Of a stretch of DNA of 64,000 bases, positions 40,226 to 49,050 are shown piece by piece. The DNA lies in NCBI RefSeq assembly GCF_000244875.1, contig NC_016791.1, positions 539,501 to 603,500 on the forward strand, in the 5' to 3' direction. Position 1 is the stretch's first letter. Each line of letters begins with the position of its first letter. This DNA is from Clostridium sp. BNL1100. Its GTDB lineage: Bacteria; Bacillota; Clostridia; Acetivibrionales; DSM-1351. Under the pieces are notes generated by a model. It made no database searches and was not told the DNA's origin. It saw only the letters and a program-made list of their open reading frames with translations. A program made the position numbers and the translations under genes.

Positions 40226-40896
40226 ATAACTATATACCCCTGTCCCTTTTTTGTTTCAATATAATCCTCAAGACCCAGGTCGGAGAGTCTGCTACGTAGC
40301 CTATTTATGTTAACAGTCAGAGTATTATCATTAACATATTGATCATCATCCCATAGGAGCTTCATAATACTTTCTCTTGATACAATCCTGCCCTTGTTAC
40401 TCATTAGTAGTCTCAATATCTTCATTTCGTTCTTTGTCAGCTCTGACTTCGAATTCCCGTAAATAACAGAGCTTTCACCCATATTGAGAATAAGTCCCCT
40501 ATGTTCAATATAATCATGGTCTGAAGTGGCATAATCATATGCACGGCGGAGAATGGCCTGTATTTTAGCAATCAGAATCTGCATAGAGAACGGTTTTGCA
40601 ATATAGTCGTCCGCTCCTGTATTGACAGCCATAATTATATCCATGTTGGTATCCCGGGAAGAAAGGAAAATTACAGGTACTTTAGAGATTTCCCTTATTC
40701 TGCTGCACCAATAAAAGCCGTCGTAGCAAGGAAGATTTATATCCATGATTACAAGCTGAGGCTTGATTTTACTGAAATCATCAATGATATTTTCGAAATT
40801 GACTGCAGAATCCGCATTAAAGCCCCACTTTCTAAGTCCTTCTATTATTTGTGAACATAATGCACTGTCATCCTCCACAAGCATTATTCTATGCAT
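40222..40896 (-). CDS. OmpR-family response regulator, BceR-like
   Basis: 224 residues. The receiver domain has the acidic pair at residues 9-10, phospho-acceptor Asp52 (VIMDINLPCYD), the switch Ser (LSSRD) and Lys (YIAKPF). A C-terminal winged helix (NEMKILRLLMSN, VNINRLRSRL) completes the OmpR layout. It is the first gene of the leftward operon and should activate the transporter genes on peptide stress. GGAGG is eight bases before the ATG. Confidence 0.93.
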   Translation of the reverse strand: MHRIMLVEDDSALCSQIIEGLRKWGFNADSAVNFENIIDDFSKIKPQLVIMDINLPCYDGFYWCSRIREISKVPVIFLSSRDTNMDIIMAVNTGADDYIAKPFSMQILIAKIQAILRRAYDYATSDHDYIEHRGLILNMGESSVIYGNSKSELTKNEMKILRLLMSNKGRIVSRESIMKLLWDDDQYVNDNTLTVNINRLRSRLSDLGLEDYIETKKGQGYIVI

Positions 40897-40929
40897 ATTC
40901 CATTACCTCCATGGTATAAATTCCTTTTT

Positions 40930-40964
40930 ATTATAGCATGAAAAAAGAAACTATGTTCTTTTTT
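40930..40964 (-). promoter_or_regulatory. Promoter and inverted repeat before the Bce-like operon
   Basis: On the minus strand a TATAAT -10 lies at 40930-40935. A perfect nine-base inverted repeat, AAAAAAGAA / TTCTTTTTT (40941-40949 and 40956-40964), covers the expected -35 position. It sits between the divergent regulator and nuclease genes and could be an operator. I do not recognise the regulator. Confidence 0.4.
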
Positions 40965-41035
40965 AGTTAAAAGTGATAGAATATCAAGAGCAAATTTTTA
41001 TTATTGAATATTATTACATATTGAAAGGAAAATAT

Positions 41036-41704
41036 ATGAAGAAAAAAACTATAGCATCGGTAGCCTCTATAATAACTGCTGCTTTTGTGGTTTTCGGTGG
41101 CTACTTATATCAAGACGGAAACAAGACACCTGTTAATGATAAATCAAGTACATACAGCAGTATTCAGACACTGGAAAAAGTAGAGTTTCCGGATTCAATA
41201 ATTGACGTAGCAGGAGAGGGTATTGAACCTTTTGGCTATATAAATGCCACTGTTACAAAGGTTACGGACGGTGACACTTTTCATGCCGAATATAAAGACA
41301 AGGAGTACAAGGTCAGAATGCTTGATATAGATACTCCCGAATCAGTTAAATCAGGTGTTGATCCCCAACCTTTTTCCGGTGAGGCATCAGATTTAACTAA
41401 AGATACTCTCACAAATAAGACGGTAAAACTGATTTTTGAAGAGGATACTACAGATCAGTACGGCAGACTTCTTGCTCATGTAGTTCTTGAGGACGGAAGC
41501 TTTTACAATGCCATGATGGTAAACGAAGGGTACGCTATTTCAGTTTTTTATAGTCCAAACACCCATTTAAAGTCCTTTTATGATAAACTGCAAAATGACG
41601 CTATTACAGAGGGCAAGGGCTTCTGGGAACTGCCCGAAAGCAAACGACCATATACTAAAAACCAAAAGGGGAAATATGTAGCGTCATACAAAAATAGTAA
41701 ATAG
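41036..41704 (+). CDS. Secreted thermonuclease (staphylococcal nuclease homolog)
   Basis: 222 residues from ATG 41036 (GAAAGGA upstream); the frame is open to 40973 but that part has no ribosome site. An N-terminal signal/anchor (KKKTIASVASIITAAFVVF) is followed by the SNase domain. Catalytic residues are visible: VTDGDTF and RMLDIDTPES (Arg, Asp, Glu) and DQYGRLLAHV (Arg). It is a calcium-dependent nuclease exported or anchored outside the cell, probably used for nucleotide scavenging. Confidence 0.92.
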   Translation: MKKKTIASVASIITAAFVVFGGYLYQDGNKTPVNDKSSTYSSIQTLEKVEFPDSIIDVAGEGIEPFGYINATVTKVTDGDTFHAEYKDKEYKVRMLDIDTPESVKSGVDPQPFSGEASDLTKDTLTNKTVKLIFEEDTTDQYGRLLAHVVLEDGSFYNAMMVNEGYAISVFYSPNTHLKSFYDKLQNDAITEGKGFWELPESKRPYTKNQKGKYVASYKNSK

Positions 41705-41835
41705 CATAGTAATTAATCGAAATTTCACAAAATTTGGGACTTTAGAACTATTATATTGGTAAAATTTTTCTATATATTGTATAAGGATTTTTTGGTAATA
41801 TAATATTGAACATTAGCATTTCTCCTTTTTAGGGG

Positions 41836-41864
41836 CATGGAGCCCGTAGGCTCCATGTTTTTTT
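41836..41864 (+). terminator. Terminator downstream of the thermonuclease gene
   Basis: A perfect nine-base stem CATGGAGCC / GGCTCCATG with loop CGTA, followed by a run of T. The 130 bases between the stop codon and this hairpin hold nothing else I can identify. Confidence 0.9.
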
Positions 41865-41961
41865 GTGCCCTTTTTTCAAATTGAACAAATAAGTAAACAT
41901 AAAGTGTAAACTTTCATATTATGTACTATGAAATAAAAATGGTATGTAGTAGGAGGTATTT

Positions 41962-42153
41962 ATGAACAGATTGAGAAGCCCGGTTGCATGGGCAGCCTTT
42001 GTTGCTTTGGTATTGTTTGTACTAAAAACCTTTAACCTTCTTGCACCTATAGGCTTGAGCGAGGATAGTTTTAAGGAATTGACAACCCTTATCTTTGCGA
42101 CACTAACGGCTTTTGGTATTTTTAATAACCCTACGGATAAAGATTCATTCTAG
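41962..42153 (+). CDS. Small holin-like membrane protein
   Basis: 63 residues with a start like phi-LC3-type phage holins (NRLRSPVAWAAFVALVLFVL), one strong membrane helix, a second weaker one (TTLIFATLTAFGIF) and a short charged tail after NNPTDKDSF. A GGAGG precedes the ATG. It stands alone between two terminators with no phage genes nearby, so it may be a domesticated holin or a small envelope protein. Confidence 0.55.
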   Translation: MNRLRSPVAWAAFVALVLFVLKTFNLLAPIGLSEDSFKELTTLIFATLTAFGIFNNPTDKDSF

Positions 42154-42182
42154 CAGCTCTTATACTTTAACGATAAATAAAA

Positions 42183-42242
42183 TATCTGTATAAATAAAGT
42201 GTTTCCCCTGAAAAGGGGCCGATTCATACAGATACTTTTTTA
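42183..42242 (+). terminator. Terminator of the holin-like gene
   Basis: Outer arms TATCTGTAT / ATACAGATA (42183-42191 and 42226-42234), an inner CCCCT-GAAA-AGGGG hairpin (42205-42218), then C and seven T. Confidence 0.8.
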
Positions 42243-42338
42243 TATGGAAAAGGTGGCTTTTTGGCTTTTCCCAGTCCTTGATTATTGAAGACCATTAAGC
42301 TATGATAAAATAAAGCATACGAAATCGGAGGAAAATTG

Positions 42339-43388
42339 ATGGATACACTTATACTTGGCATAGAAAGCAGCTGTGATGAAACCGCTGCTTCGGTTATAAA
42401 AAACGGAAGATATATAATGTCAAATGTTATTTCATCTCAAATAGATTTGCATAAAAAGTATGGTGGAGTTGTTCCGGAAATCGCATCGAGGAAACATGTG
42501 GAGTTGATTATGCCGGTTGTACATCAGGCACTGGAGGAGGCGGGTGTTTCCTTAAAGGAAATTGATGCGGTAGGTGTTACCTATGGACCCGGTTTGGTAG
42601 GAGCTCTACTTGTGGGTTTGACTGCGGCCAAGGCAATTGCATTTGCTGCCAACAAGCCGCTTGTCGGAGTACATCATATAGAGGGACATATTGCGGCAAA
42701 CTATTTGCAGGAGCCGGAGTTGGAGCCTCCCTTTATATGTCTTGTGGCTTCCGGCGGACACAGCCATATAGTCTACGTGAAAAGCTACAGCGAATTTGAG
42801 ATTCTGGGACAGACCAGGGATGATGCCGCCGGAGAAGCTTTTGATAAGATTTCCAGAGCTATCGGACTTGGGTATCCGGGAGGCCCTTTAATTGATAAAA
42901 ATGCACTGACCGGCAACAGTAAAGCAATTCAATTTCCACGTGTAACCTTTGAGGACGGTTCACTGGATTTTAGTTTCAGTGGTCTAAAAACCGCAGTTTT
43001 GAATTACCTCAACAGGATGGAGCAAACCGGGGAGAAGATTAATATTCCTGATGTAGCAGCAAGCTTTCAGCAGGCAGTTGTGGATGTTCTGGTGAGAAAT
43101 ACCATAGCAGCAGCAAAAATGAAGAACATTGACAAAATAGCTTTAGCAGGTGGGGTTGCAGCAAATACACAACTGCGAAATGACATGAAGCAAAAAGCAG
43201 AAAAGCAAGGTATCAAGGTAATGTATCCGGGTTTAATACTTTGTACTGATAACGCAGCTATGATAGGTTGTGCTGCACACTACGAATTTATAAACGGAAA
43301 AAGAGCAGGGATGGATTTAAATGCCGTTCCGGGATTAAAGTTATCCACAAGTATTTCCAAAGACAAGAATGACCCCCTTTCACAGTGA
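42339..43388 (+). CDS. tsaD: tRNA t6A threonylcarbamoyltransferase TsaD
   Basis: 349 residues with the N-terminal [14 protein letters not shown] motif, the metal-binding pair in [23 protein letters not shown] and the [14 protein letters not shown] segment. It transfers the threonylcarbamoyl group to tRNA A37 with TsaB and TsaE. CGGAGG is seven bases before ATG 42339; the in-frame TTG at 42336 is less likely. It is a single-gene unit here, away from tsaE-tsaB. Confidence 0.96.
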   Translation: MDTLILGIESSCDETAASVIKNGRYIMSNVISSQIDLHKKYGGVVPEIASRKHVELIMPVVHQALEEAGVSLKEIDAVGVTYGPGLVGALLVGLTAAKAIAFAANKPLVGVHHIEGHIAANYLQEPELEPPFICLVASGGHSHIVYVKSYSEFEILGQTRDDAAGEAFDKISRAIGLGYPGGPLIDKNALTGNSKAIQFPRVTFEDGSLDFSFSGLKTAVLNYLNRMEQTGEKINIPDVAASFQQAVVDVLVRNTIAAAKMKNIDKIALAGGVAANTQLRNDMKQKAEKQGIKVMYPGLILCTDNAAMIGCAAHYEFINGKRAGMDLNAVPGLKLSTSISKDKNDPLSQ

Positions 43389-43485
43389 TATTAGTAAACA
43401 GAACCGTATTACATTTTTTTACACTATTTTTATAATCACCGTTAAACCCGGTAAACATAGGCATTCCCGCCTTTGAAGTCTTAAA

Positions 43486-43593
43486 TGTGAATAAAAAACT
43501 GTGAATAATTTATAGATTCTGTGGAAACTCGGTAGAACATTTGGGAAATAAGTGTTTGAGACTTGTGGATAATTTTGTGGATAGTGTGAATAA
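43486..43593 (+). promoter_or_regulatory. Cluster of five DnaA-box-like 9-mers
   Basis: Five 9-mers fit TGTGNATAA, the complement of the DnaA box TTATNCACA, all in one orientation: 43486-43494, 43500-43508, 43564-43572, 43576-43584 (one mismatch at the last base) and 43585-43593. They lie in the gap between tsaD and a convergent transglycosylase gene. No dnaA or dnaN is nearby, so a DnaA-binding cluster is more likely than an origin. Confidence 0.55.
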
Positions 43594-43646
43594 GTTTGGG
43601 GTTAACTGTTCTAAAATTCAGGAAATGTAATAGCTAGAAATAAAAT

Positions 43647-43670
43647 ACAAGCAGGTGATTACCTGCTTGT
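43647..43670 (-). terminator. Terminator of the lytic transglycosylase gene
   Basis: Perfect ten-base arms ACAAGCAGGT / ACCTGCTTGT with loop GATT, overlapping the stop codon of the minus-strand gene and followed on that strand by a T-rich stretch. Confidence 0.75.
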
Positions 43671-44366
43671 TGACATTTTATACTGATTAAAATATTCTAT
43701 GACATTTTTTACATAATTCTGGGTTTCCGTATAGGGTGGAATTCCACCGTATTTGTCCACACTGTTTGGGCCGGCATTATATGCTGCCAAGGCAAGACTT
43801 ATGTTTCCGTTGAATCTTTCCAACTGGTTTTTTAAATAACGTGTTCCACCATCAATGTTTTGGACAATATCAAAGGGGTCTTTTATGCCAAGTCCGTCTG
43901 CGGTGCCGGGCATCAGTTGCATTAAGCCTTCTGCTCCTGCATTAGAAATAGCAGTAGGGTCAAAGGAGGATTCCTGCTTAATGACTGCTCTAATTAATTC
44001 TTTGTCTACTCCGTACTTTGCCGAGGCATTGTCGATACTTGAATTGATTAAATTCATCAGTTCAGTTACATCAGTGGGTATATAGGCTTTTGAATTTGCC
44101 AGAGCCGTACGAGCTTTTAAAATGTTACTTGTACTACTGTTATCAAGCTGACCAAGTAAGTCTGTCAGTGACGTGTCCTTCAAAGGGTTATCTACAAGTC
44201 CGTTGAGGGAATTAGCCAAACCCGGCTGGGTTACGTCATCGAGATACTTCTGAAAAGGAATATCTGAGCTGTCGGAGTTTCCTGTATTCATTCCGGGAAT
44301 TCCAGCCAGTCTGCTTTCTATCTCTGCCAGTTTTTGTTTAAAAATTGCGTCTATATCAATATTCAT
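43659..44366 (-). CDS. Lytic transglycosylase (SLT domain)
   Basis: 235 residues. The C-terminal half is a Slt70-type domain: the catalytic Glu is in [10 protein letters not shown], followed by [19 protein letters not shown] and [19 protein letters not shown]. The N-terminal 110 residues are low in complexity, with no signal peptide that I can see, so export may be non-classical or the protein may act within a cell-wall complex. It cleaves peptidoglycan glycan strands. It convergently faces tsaD across the DnaA-box cluster. Confidence 0.9.
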   Translation of the reverse strand: MNIDIDAIFKQKLAEIESRLAGIPGMNTGNSDSSDIPFQKYLDDVTQPGLANSLNGLVDNPLKDTSLTDLLGQLDNSSTSNILKARTALANSKAYIPTDVTELMNLINSSIDNASAKYGVDKELIRAVIKQESSFDPTAISNAGAEGLMQLMPGTADGLGIKDPFDIVQNIDGGTRYLKNQLERFNGNISLALAAYNAGPNSVDKYGGIPPYTETQNYVKNVIEYFNQYKMSTSR

Positions 44367-44473
44367 ATAATCACCTGACTACATTTCCTTTGTAAGTATA
44401 AACTACATTAATTATATCGGTATAACTGAATAAACATTTAATAGACATTTTAAAGGCTTGAATATACACTGCA

Positions 44474-44779
44474 TTATGATATTAGTATTTTTTTACTGAA
44501 TTTGGAACAAGGGTTCCTGTTGGTACCATCAAAATGTCTTTCTGAGAAGAGCTTGCAACGGCCTACATTTTCATTTGGAGAGTCAATATGTACAATGAAA
44601 TTCTCACAGTGAATACATTTAAGGCTAACGTCTTTTGAAGCGGTTAAAACGGTACTCTCCTTATATCTGAAACAAACGTAATCCGGCGTTACAACTCCGT
44701 GGTATTTGCATAATATATCATTTGTCAGATGCAGGGATAAACCTCTCTCACAGCTTTTGCAGCACTTCTTATGCTTCAT
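44474..44779 (-). CDS. Small cysteine-rich protein, function unknown
   Basis: 101 residues with nine cysteines, including KCCKSCERG at the N-terminus and LKCIHCENF in the middle, plus single Cys later. The spacing suggests two zinc or metal knuckles. ACGGAGG lies before the ATG, so it is a genuine gene. I do not recognise the family. It is flanked by the lytic transglycosylase and, divergently, by the DUF402 gene. Confidence 0.7.
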   Translation of the reverse strand: MKHKKCCKSCERGLSLHLTNDILCKYHGVVTPDYVCFRYKESTVLTASKDVSLKCIHCENFIVHIDSPNENVGRCKLFSERHFDGTNRNPCSKFSKKILIS

Positions 44780-44963
44780 AATTAAAAACCTCCGTGACCC
44801 TAACTGCCATAAAAATAAAATAATTTACTACATTATAGCATTAACTGTTAGAGAAGTGATAAAATGGGAAATACATTTAGCATATAATAAGATAGACACT
44901 TCAAAAATAATTATTTGTAATGTATAATAACCATAAGAATTTTTGATGACTTTAGGAGATAAA

Positions 44964-45446
44964 ATGAATAAGCCAAGCATATTTCGAACCAGATATATCC
45001 CATTTGAGACTGTTGATATTTCCAGCGATGAACTTTTGTTTAGGGACGAGGAGTTATTAATCACAAGGTGGAAAGCAATTAAGCCGAGAAATGATATTTC
45101 CGGTGGAATTTCATATACTTTTTTGAAAGAAGGCATTAAGATAAGCCGATTCTACGACGCAGACAAAAGGTTTGCATATTGGTACTGTGATATAATTGAT
45201 GTTGAGTTTGATAATGAAACCGACAGGTTTACATTGATTGACTTACTTTTGGATGTCAAACTGATGCCTGATGGTACTATGAAAGTACTTGATGCCGACG
45301 AGCTTGCGGAAGCACTGGAAAAAGGACTGATAACCCAGAAACAGGCGTGCAGTTCTCTTAAAAAAATGGATAACATTTTACAGCAGATATATAAAGGTGT
45401 TTTTCCCCCTGCAATATGTATGGAAGAAATATACTGGAAGGTTTAG
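44964..45446 (+). CDS. DUF402 family protein
   Basis: About 160 residues. The central block (RFAYWYCDIIDVEFD, LIDLLLDVKLMPDG, LDADELAEALEKG) matches the DUF402 / FomD-like fold, a beta-barrel with some members acting as nucleoside di- or triphosphate phosphatases. AGGAG is placed correctly for ATG 44964; the earlier in-frame ATG at 44943 has no site. The actual reaction here is unknown. Confidence 0.8.
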   Translation: MNKPSIFRTRYIPFETVDISSDELLFRDEELLITRWKAIKPRNDISGGISYTFLKEGIKISRFYDADKRFAYWYCDIIDVEFDNETDRFTLIDLLLDVKLMPDGTMKVLDADELAEALEKGLITQKQACSSLKKMDNILQQIYKGVFPPAICMEEIYWKV

Positions 45447-45477
45447 TTAATGTTTTTACGATTTAGGAAAAACTAAG

Positions 45478-45489
45478 CGGGATATCCCG
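45478..45489. repeat. 12-base perfect palindrome
   Basis: CGGGATATCCCG, between the DUF402 and PHP genes and about 25 bases before the PHP ribosome site. Its position suits a small operator or a weak hairpin; no T-run follows. No regulator is recognised. Confidence 0.3.
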
Positions 45490-45515
45490 ATTACTTTAAA
45501 CACGGAGATGATTGG

Positions 45516-46373
45516 ATGGAGAAATTTATTGATTTGCATACGCATAGTACAGCATCAGATGGAAGCATGAGCCCGGCAGAACTTGTCCGCCATGCGAAGG
45601 ATAGAGGGCTTGCAGCAGTGGCGTTAACCGATCATGATACTGTGGATGGCATTGAAGAGGCTATCAAGGAAGGAAAGCGGTCAGGTGTTGAAGTTATACC
45701 CGGGATAGAAATAAGCGTCAGATATAAACCTGAAATGCACATTTTGGGCCTGTTTCCCGATAGTGATAATTATATGAATATGCGTTCTGAGCTATTAACT
45801 GTAAAGAAGGGCAGAGAAGATAGGAACAAAAAAATCATCAGCAGGCTTAATGAGTTAGGGATTGAAATTACAGAGGAGGAGGTAAAGGATGTGGCAATGG
45901 GTGATATTACGGGAAGGCCCCATATCGCCAGAGTTTTGGTGGCTAAAGGATATGTCAAAACCATAGACGAAGCCTTTGACATTTATTTATGTAAGGAAGG
46001 ACTTGCTTATTTTCAGAGATTTGAGCTTAAGCCTGTGGATGGAATTAAGGCTATTAGAAAATCCGGGGGTATACCGGTTATTGCTCATCCTGTTTTTTTA
46101 AGGAAAAGTTATGCTGAGATGGATAAACTGCTGCAAGAACTTAAAGGGTACGGCCTTGCAGGTATAGAAGCTCATTATAGTGAAAATACTAAAGAGGATA
46201 CGGGTAATTTTTTAAGGCTTGCTATTAAGCATGAACTGGTTGCAACCGGGGGCAGTGATTTTCATGGAAATTTTAAACCCGGAATTGAGTTGGGGTGCGG
46301 AAGAGGCGGCCTCAAGATTCCATATGAATTGTTGGATAAACTTAGGGAATACCAGAATAACATGAATAGGTAG
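45516..46373 (+). CDS. PHP-domain phosphatase (YciV/TrpH-like)
   Basis: 285 residues. The PHP metal-binding motifs are complete: DLHTHSTASDG (residues 6-16), LTDHDTVDG, PGIEIS, GRPHIA, VIAHP and GGSDFHGN near the C-terminus. Family members are 3',5'-nucleotide bisphosphate phosphatases or 5'-3' exonucleases acting on short RNA. The ATG follows CGGAGATG. It lies upstream of smpB with a weak terminator between. Confidence 0.9.
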   Translation: MEKFIDLHTHSTASDGSMSPAELVRHAKDRGLAAVALTDHDTVDGIEEAIKEGKRSGVEVIPGIEISVRYKPEMHILGLFPDSDNYMNMRSELLTVKKGREDRNKKIISRLNELGIEITEEEVKDVAMGDITGRPHIARVLVAKGYVKTIDEAFDIYLCKEGLAYFQRFELKPVDGIKAIRKSGGIPVIAHPVFLRKSYAEMDKLLQELKGYGLAGIEAHYSENTKEDTGNFLRLAIKHELVATGGSDFHGNFKPGIELGCGRGGLKIPYELLDKLREYQNNMNR

Positions 46374-46417
46374 GTTTACTTGACCTTTGTGTTATTGTAG
46401 TGATATAATTAATTTTA

Positions 46418-46445
46418 GCCCTTTCACAAAAGGGTTATTTTTATC
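46418..46445 (+). terminator. Weak terminator after the PHP gene
   Basis: Stem CCCTTT / AAAGGG with loop CACA, followed by TTATTTTTA. It is short but in the right place between the PHP gene and smpB. Confidence 0.5.
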
Positions 46446-46492
46446 TTAATGAAACATGGCATTAATTAAAATTAGCAGTGGGCGGTAAGAAA

Positions 46493-46957
46493 ATGGTTAA
46501 GGAAGCAGTTAAGATTGTTGCTCAAAATAAAAAAGCTCGACATGATTATTTTATCGAAGAAACGATGGAAGCAGGCATTGTGCTGTCAGGTACAGAGGTA
46601 AAGTCTGTCAGACAGGGCAAGCTTAATTTAAAGGAAAGCTACGCATCTATTGTTGATGGCGAAGTTATTGTCAGCGGAATGCATATAAGCCCTTATGAAC
46701 AAGGTAATATTTTTAACAAAGATCCCTTGCGTGACAGGAAGCTTCTTTTACACAAGTCTGAAATAAACAGGCTTATAGGGTTGACCCAGCAAAAAGGATT
46801 CACATTGGTTCCTGTTCAGGCATACCTAAAACATGGTATGGTTAAAATAGAGCTTGGCGTTGCTCGCGGTAAAAAATTGTATGACAAAAGAGATGATATT
46901 GCAGCCCGTGATGCTAAGAGAGAAATTGACAGAAAGATGAAAGAGCAGCTTAGGTAA
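46493..46957 (+). CDS. smpB: SsrA-binding protein
   Basis: 154 residues from ATG 46493; a GTG at 46478 is in frame but would add a short unconserved leader. Family motifs are clear: [38 protein letters not shown], and the basic C-terminal tail [18 protein letters not shown] that enters the empty mRNA channel. It brings tmRNA to stalled ribosomes. ssrA lies 182 bases downstream. Confidence 0.97.
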   Translation: MVKEAVKIVAQNKKARHDYFIEETMEAGIVLSGTEVKSVRQGKLNLKESYASIVDGEVIVSGMHISPYEQGNIFNKDPLRDRKLLLHKSEINRLIGLTQQKGFTLVPVQAYLKHGMVKIELGVARGKKLYDKRDDIAARDAKREIDRKMKEQLR

Positions 46958-47122
46958 TATATGTGAATTTTCCATAAATCAGTTGTTGTAGTTCTGTATA
47001 TCAGATGTTATCATAATAGTCTGATTATTGATAATTTAATATTGTTTAAAAGCTTATTTGTTCGCCTTTAATTTGTTAAATTAATCTGTTACAATTTATT
47101 TATAGGTCAATATTTTTGATTC

Positions 47123-47128
47123 TATAAT
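47123..47128 (+). promoter_or_regulatory. -10 box of ssrA
   Basis: TATAAT twelve bases before the mature tmRNA 5' end. No convincing -35 is seen at the usual spacing. Confidence 0.5.
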
Positions 47129-47139
47129 ATTTTATACAT

Positions 47140-47559
47140 GGGGGCGTAATGGTTTCGACGGGATTGTTGAGACTTGATAAGCGGGTAGAGGATTCTCGTG
47201 GGCCTCTTAAAAAACGAGAACTTAAAATTAAACGCTAAAAACGATAATTTCGCTTTAGCTGCTGCCTAATGGCAGCCCGTCAGTCCCAGGTTGCTGCACC
47301 TGGGGGCACTGGCGTCGATAAGTCAGCCCTTTTGCATAGGAAGGTTAAATGCTAGCACTGATTTGGCCGTAGCCTTGAGCCGAGTCGGAACTTAAAGGCT
47401 ACCGAAAGTGGCACCCTGCCTGTAGGGGTCCACCGTAGGGAAACGCAGGGTTCAAGTCCCGTAAGGGATACTGAGCAATGCACAAATTACAGGCTACACC
47501 CGTAGAAGTTCTTGAGGATATGGTTTCGGACAGGGGTTCGACTCCCCTCGCCTCCACCA
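47140..47559 (+). ncRNA. ssrA: tmRNA (transfer-messenger RNA)
   Basis: The 5' end GGGGGCGTAATGGTTTCGACG and the 3' end GGTTCGACTCCCCTCGCCTCCACCA-type T-arm and acceptor pair as GGGGGCG with CGCCTCC (one G-U), ending in CCA. The reading frame for the tag runs ...AKNDNFALAAA then TAA (stop at about 47268), a typical clostridial tag ending. Pseudoknot-like GC-rich hairpins follow. It rescues stalled ribosomes with SmpB and tags proteins for ClpXP. At 420 nt it is longer than the roughly 350 nt usual for the group, the extra length being in the region about 47380-47480. The prophage begins directly after its 3' end. Confidence 0.95.
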
Positions 47560-47562
47560 ACA
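47487..47562. other. Probable left attachment site at the 3' end of ssrA
   Basis: The 3' part of the tmRNA gene directly abuts the serine recombinase gene, whose last codons read antisense through it. This is the expected layout of attL for an element integrated at the tmRNA 3' end. The matching attR is outside the window, so the core cannot be defined here. Confidence 0.6.
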
Positions 47563-49034
47563 AAGCTAACAATTGTGTCAGTTTCGATATGGTTATCGAA
47601 AACGACAACACGGCAAACATAAGCCTGGATGATCCGTTTCTGATCTTCCAGGCTTTTGTTTTTTATATCGGCATCCTGACTGAGGTAGTAGTAAATCTGA
47701 TCTCTGGACGGGGAATTTATTTCAGCCTGACGCTTTGCTTCCTCGATCCTGATTACCAGAGCTGATTTTCTTGCCTCCAATTCGTCCATCTTCTGCTTCA
47801 TGGAAGGGTGGAACATTCCGTTGGCAATAGCATTTACGGTATTATTTATCTTTGTTTGAATTCCTGCTAGTTCGTTTTCGAATTCTTTTATGTTGTTTGA
47901 AATTTCAGAGGAACGGGACATTGCATATTCGGAAAGCATGTCGGCCATTCTTTCAATAGCCCCCGGAGCGAAAATTTCATTATAAAGTTGGTCAATGACA
48001 ACGTTCTCTACAAAATCAGCACCAATAGATTTCATATTGCAGGTATGATTCCTGTACCTTGTACCGCAGGTGTAGCACCTGTATTTACTTTTGTTCCTTC
48101 CTGCAAACTTTCTTTGACCGTACATACCACCATTACATTCCCCGCAAAAAACCAGACCACTCAAAAGGTAGTTTTCCTTTGCAGAGTTGGCGGCCCTGGC
48201 ACGTTTGTTTCCGATCATCTTTTTACTCACCTCATTCCATAATTCCTTTGAAATAATAGCAGGCATTCCGTTTTCCACCCGGATTATATGTTCATCCGAT
48301 TTTGAACTATGGTTATTACGCTTGCCTCCGGCTTTGCTAACAGTGCGGTTGAAAATATATGTACCGGTATATTTCTCGTTTTTCAGTATATCGTGGAGGC
48401 TATTCTTGCCGAAGGACCGCCCGGACTTGCTCCTGTAGCCCTCACGGTTCATGGTGTCAATTATCTCATTGTAGCTGTGGCCTGAAGCATACATTTCAAA
48501 TATGGTTCTTACAATCCGTGCTTCAGATTCATTTATAGCATAGCTTTTGTCAGAGAGTACATCGTAACCAAGGGGTGGAGTACCTCCGTTGTGCCTGCAC
48601 TGTAGGGCAGTTTCCTTCATGCCCTTCATAACCTCACGGGCAAGGTTTGCACTGTAGTACTCGGCCATGCCTTCCAACACTGATTCAAGAATGATATTCT
48701 CCGGGCTGTCGTCCAGATTTTCCAGAACAGATATAAGCTTCACACCGTTCTTTTTCAGCTGTCTTTTGTAGAAGGCAGAATCGTACCTGTCACGGCTGAA
48801 CCTGTCCAGTATGTGGACTATAACAGCATTGAACAGCCCTGTTGCACTGTCTTTCATCATCTGCAGGAACTGTGGCCTGTTGTCTGTTGTGGCGGATCGT
48901 GCCTCATCAGAATATATCTTTACTATGCTATAACCGTTTCTTTGGGCATATTCATTAATGGCCCTTACCTGTGCATCTATGGATTCCTCTCTTTGGTTGT
49001 CGCTTGAATATCTTGCATATATAGCAGCTATCAT
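47487..49034 (-). CDS. Large serine recombinase (integrase)
   Basis: About 515 residues from ATG 49034, eight bases after GGAGG; longer readings lack this site. The N-terminal resolvase domain has the catalytic serine in IYARYSSDNQ and arginines in DRFSRDRYDS. Next come the recombinase domain (GTPPLGYDV, LHDILKNEKYTGTY), a zinc ribbon (CGECNGG, then CYTCGTRYRNHTC) and a coiled-coil. It integrates and excises the element. About the last 24 residues (from GGGEGSRTPVRNHILK) are encoded by the antisense of the tmRNA 3' end, so the native C-terminus in the excised form may differ. immA lies 16 bases upstream in the same operon. Confidence 0.93.
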   Translation of the reverse strand: MIAAIYARYSSDNQREESIDAQVRAINEYAQRNGYSIVKIYSDEARSATTDNRPQFLQMMKDSATGLFNAVIVHILDRFSRDRYDSAFYKRQLKKNGVKLISVLENLDDSPENIILESVLEGMAEYYSANLAREVMKGMKETALQCRHNGGTPPLGYDVLSDKSYAINESEARIVRTIFEMYASGHSYNEIIDTMNREGYRSKSGRSFGKNSLHDILKNEKYTGTYIFNRTVSKAGGKRNNHSSKSDEHIIRVENGMPAIISKELWNEVSKKMIGNKRARAANSAKENYLLSGLVFCGECNGGMYGQRKFAGRNKSKYRCYTCGTRYRNHTCNMKSIGADFVENVVIDQLYNEIFAPGAIERMADMLSEYAMSRSSEISNNIKEFENELAGIQTKINNTVNAIANGMFHPSMKQKMDELEARKSALVIRIEEAKRQAEINSPSRDQIYYYLSQDADIKNKSLEDQKRIIQAYVCRVVVFDNHIETDTIVSFVGGGEGSRTPVRNHILKNFYGCSL

Positions 49035-49050
49035 GACATACACCTCCATG

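Noticed and set aside
43486-43593. Chromosomal replication origin
   Set aside because: DnaA-box-like sites are present but there is no dnaA, dnaN, AT-rich unwinding block or gene-strand switch typical of oriC.
47478-47765. Plus-strand frame crossing the ssrA 3' end
   Set aside because: It overlaps the tmRNA and the antisense of the recombinase gene; the residues ending ...GSTPLASTN are the translated tmRNA tail, a well-known false ORF.
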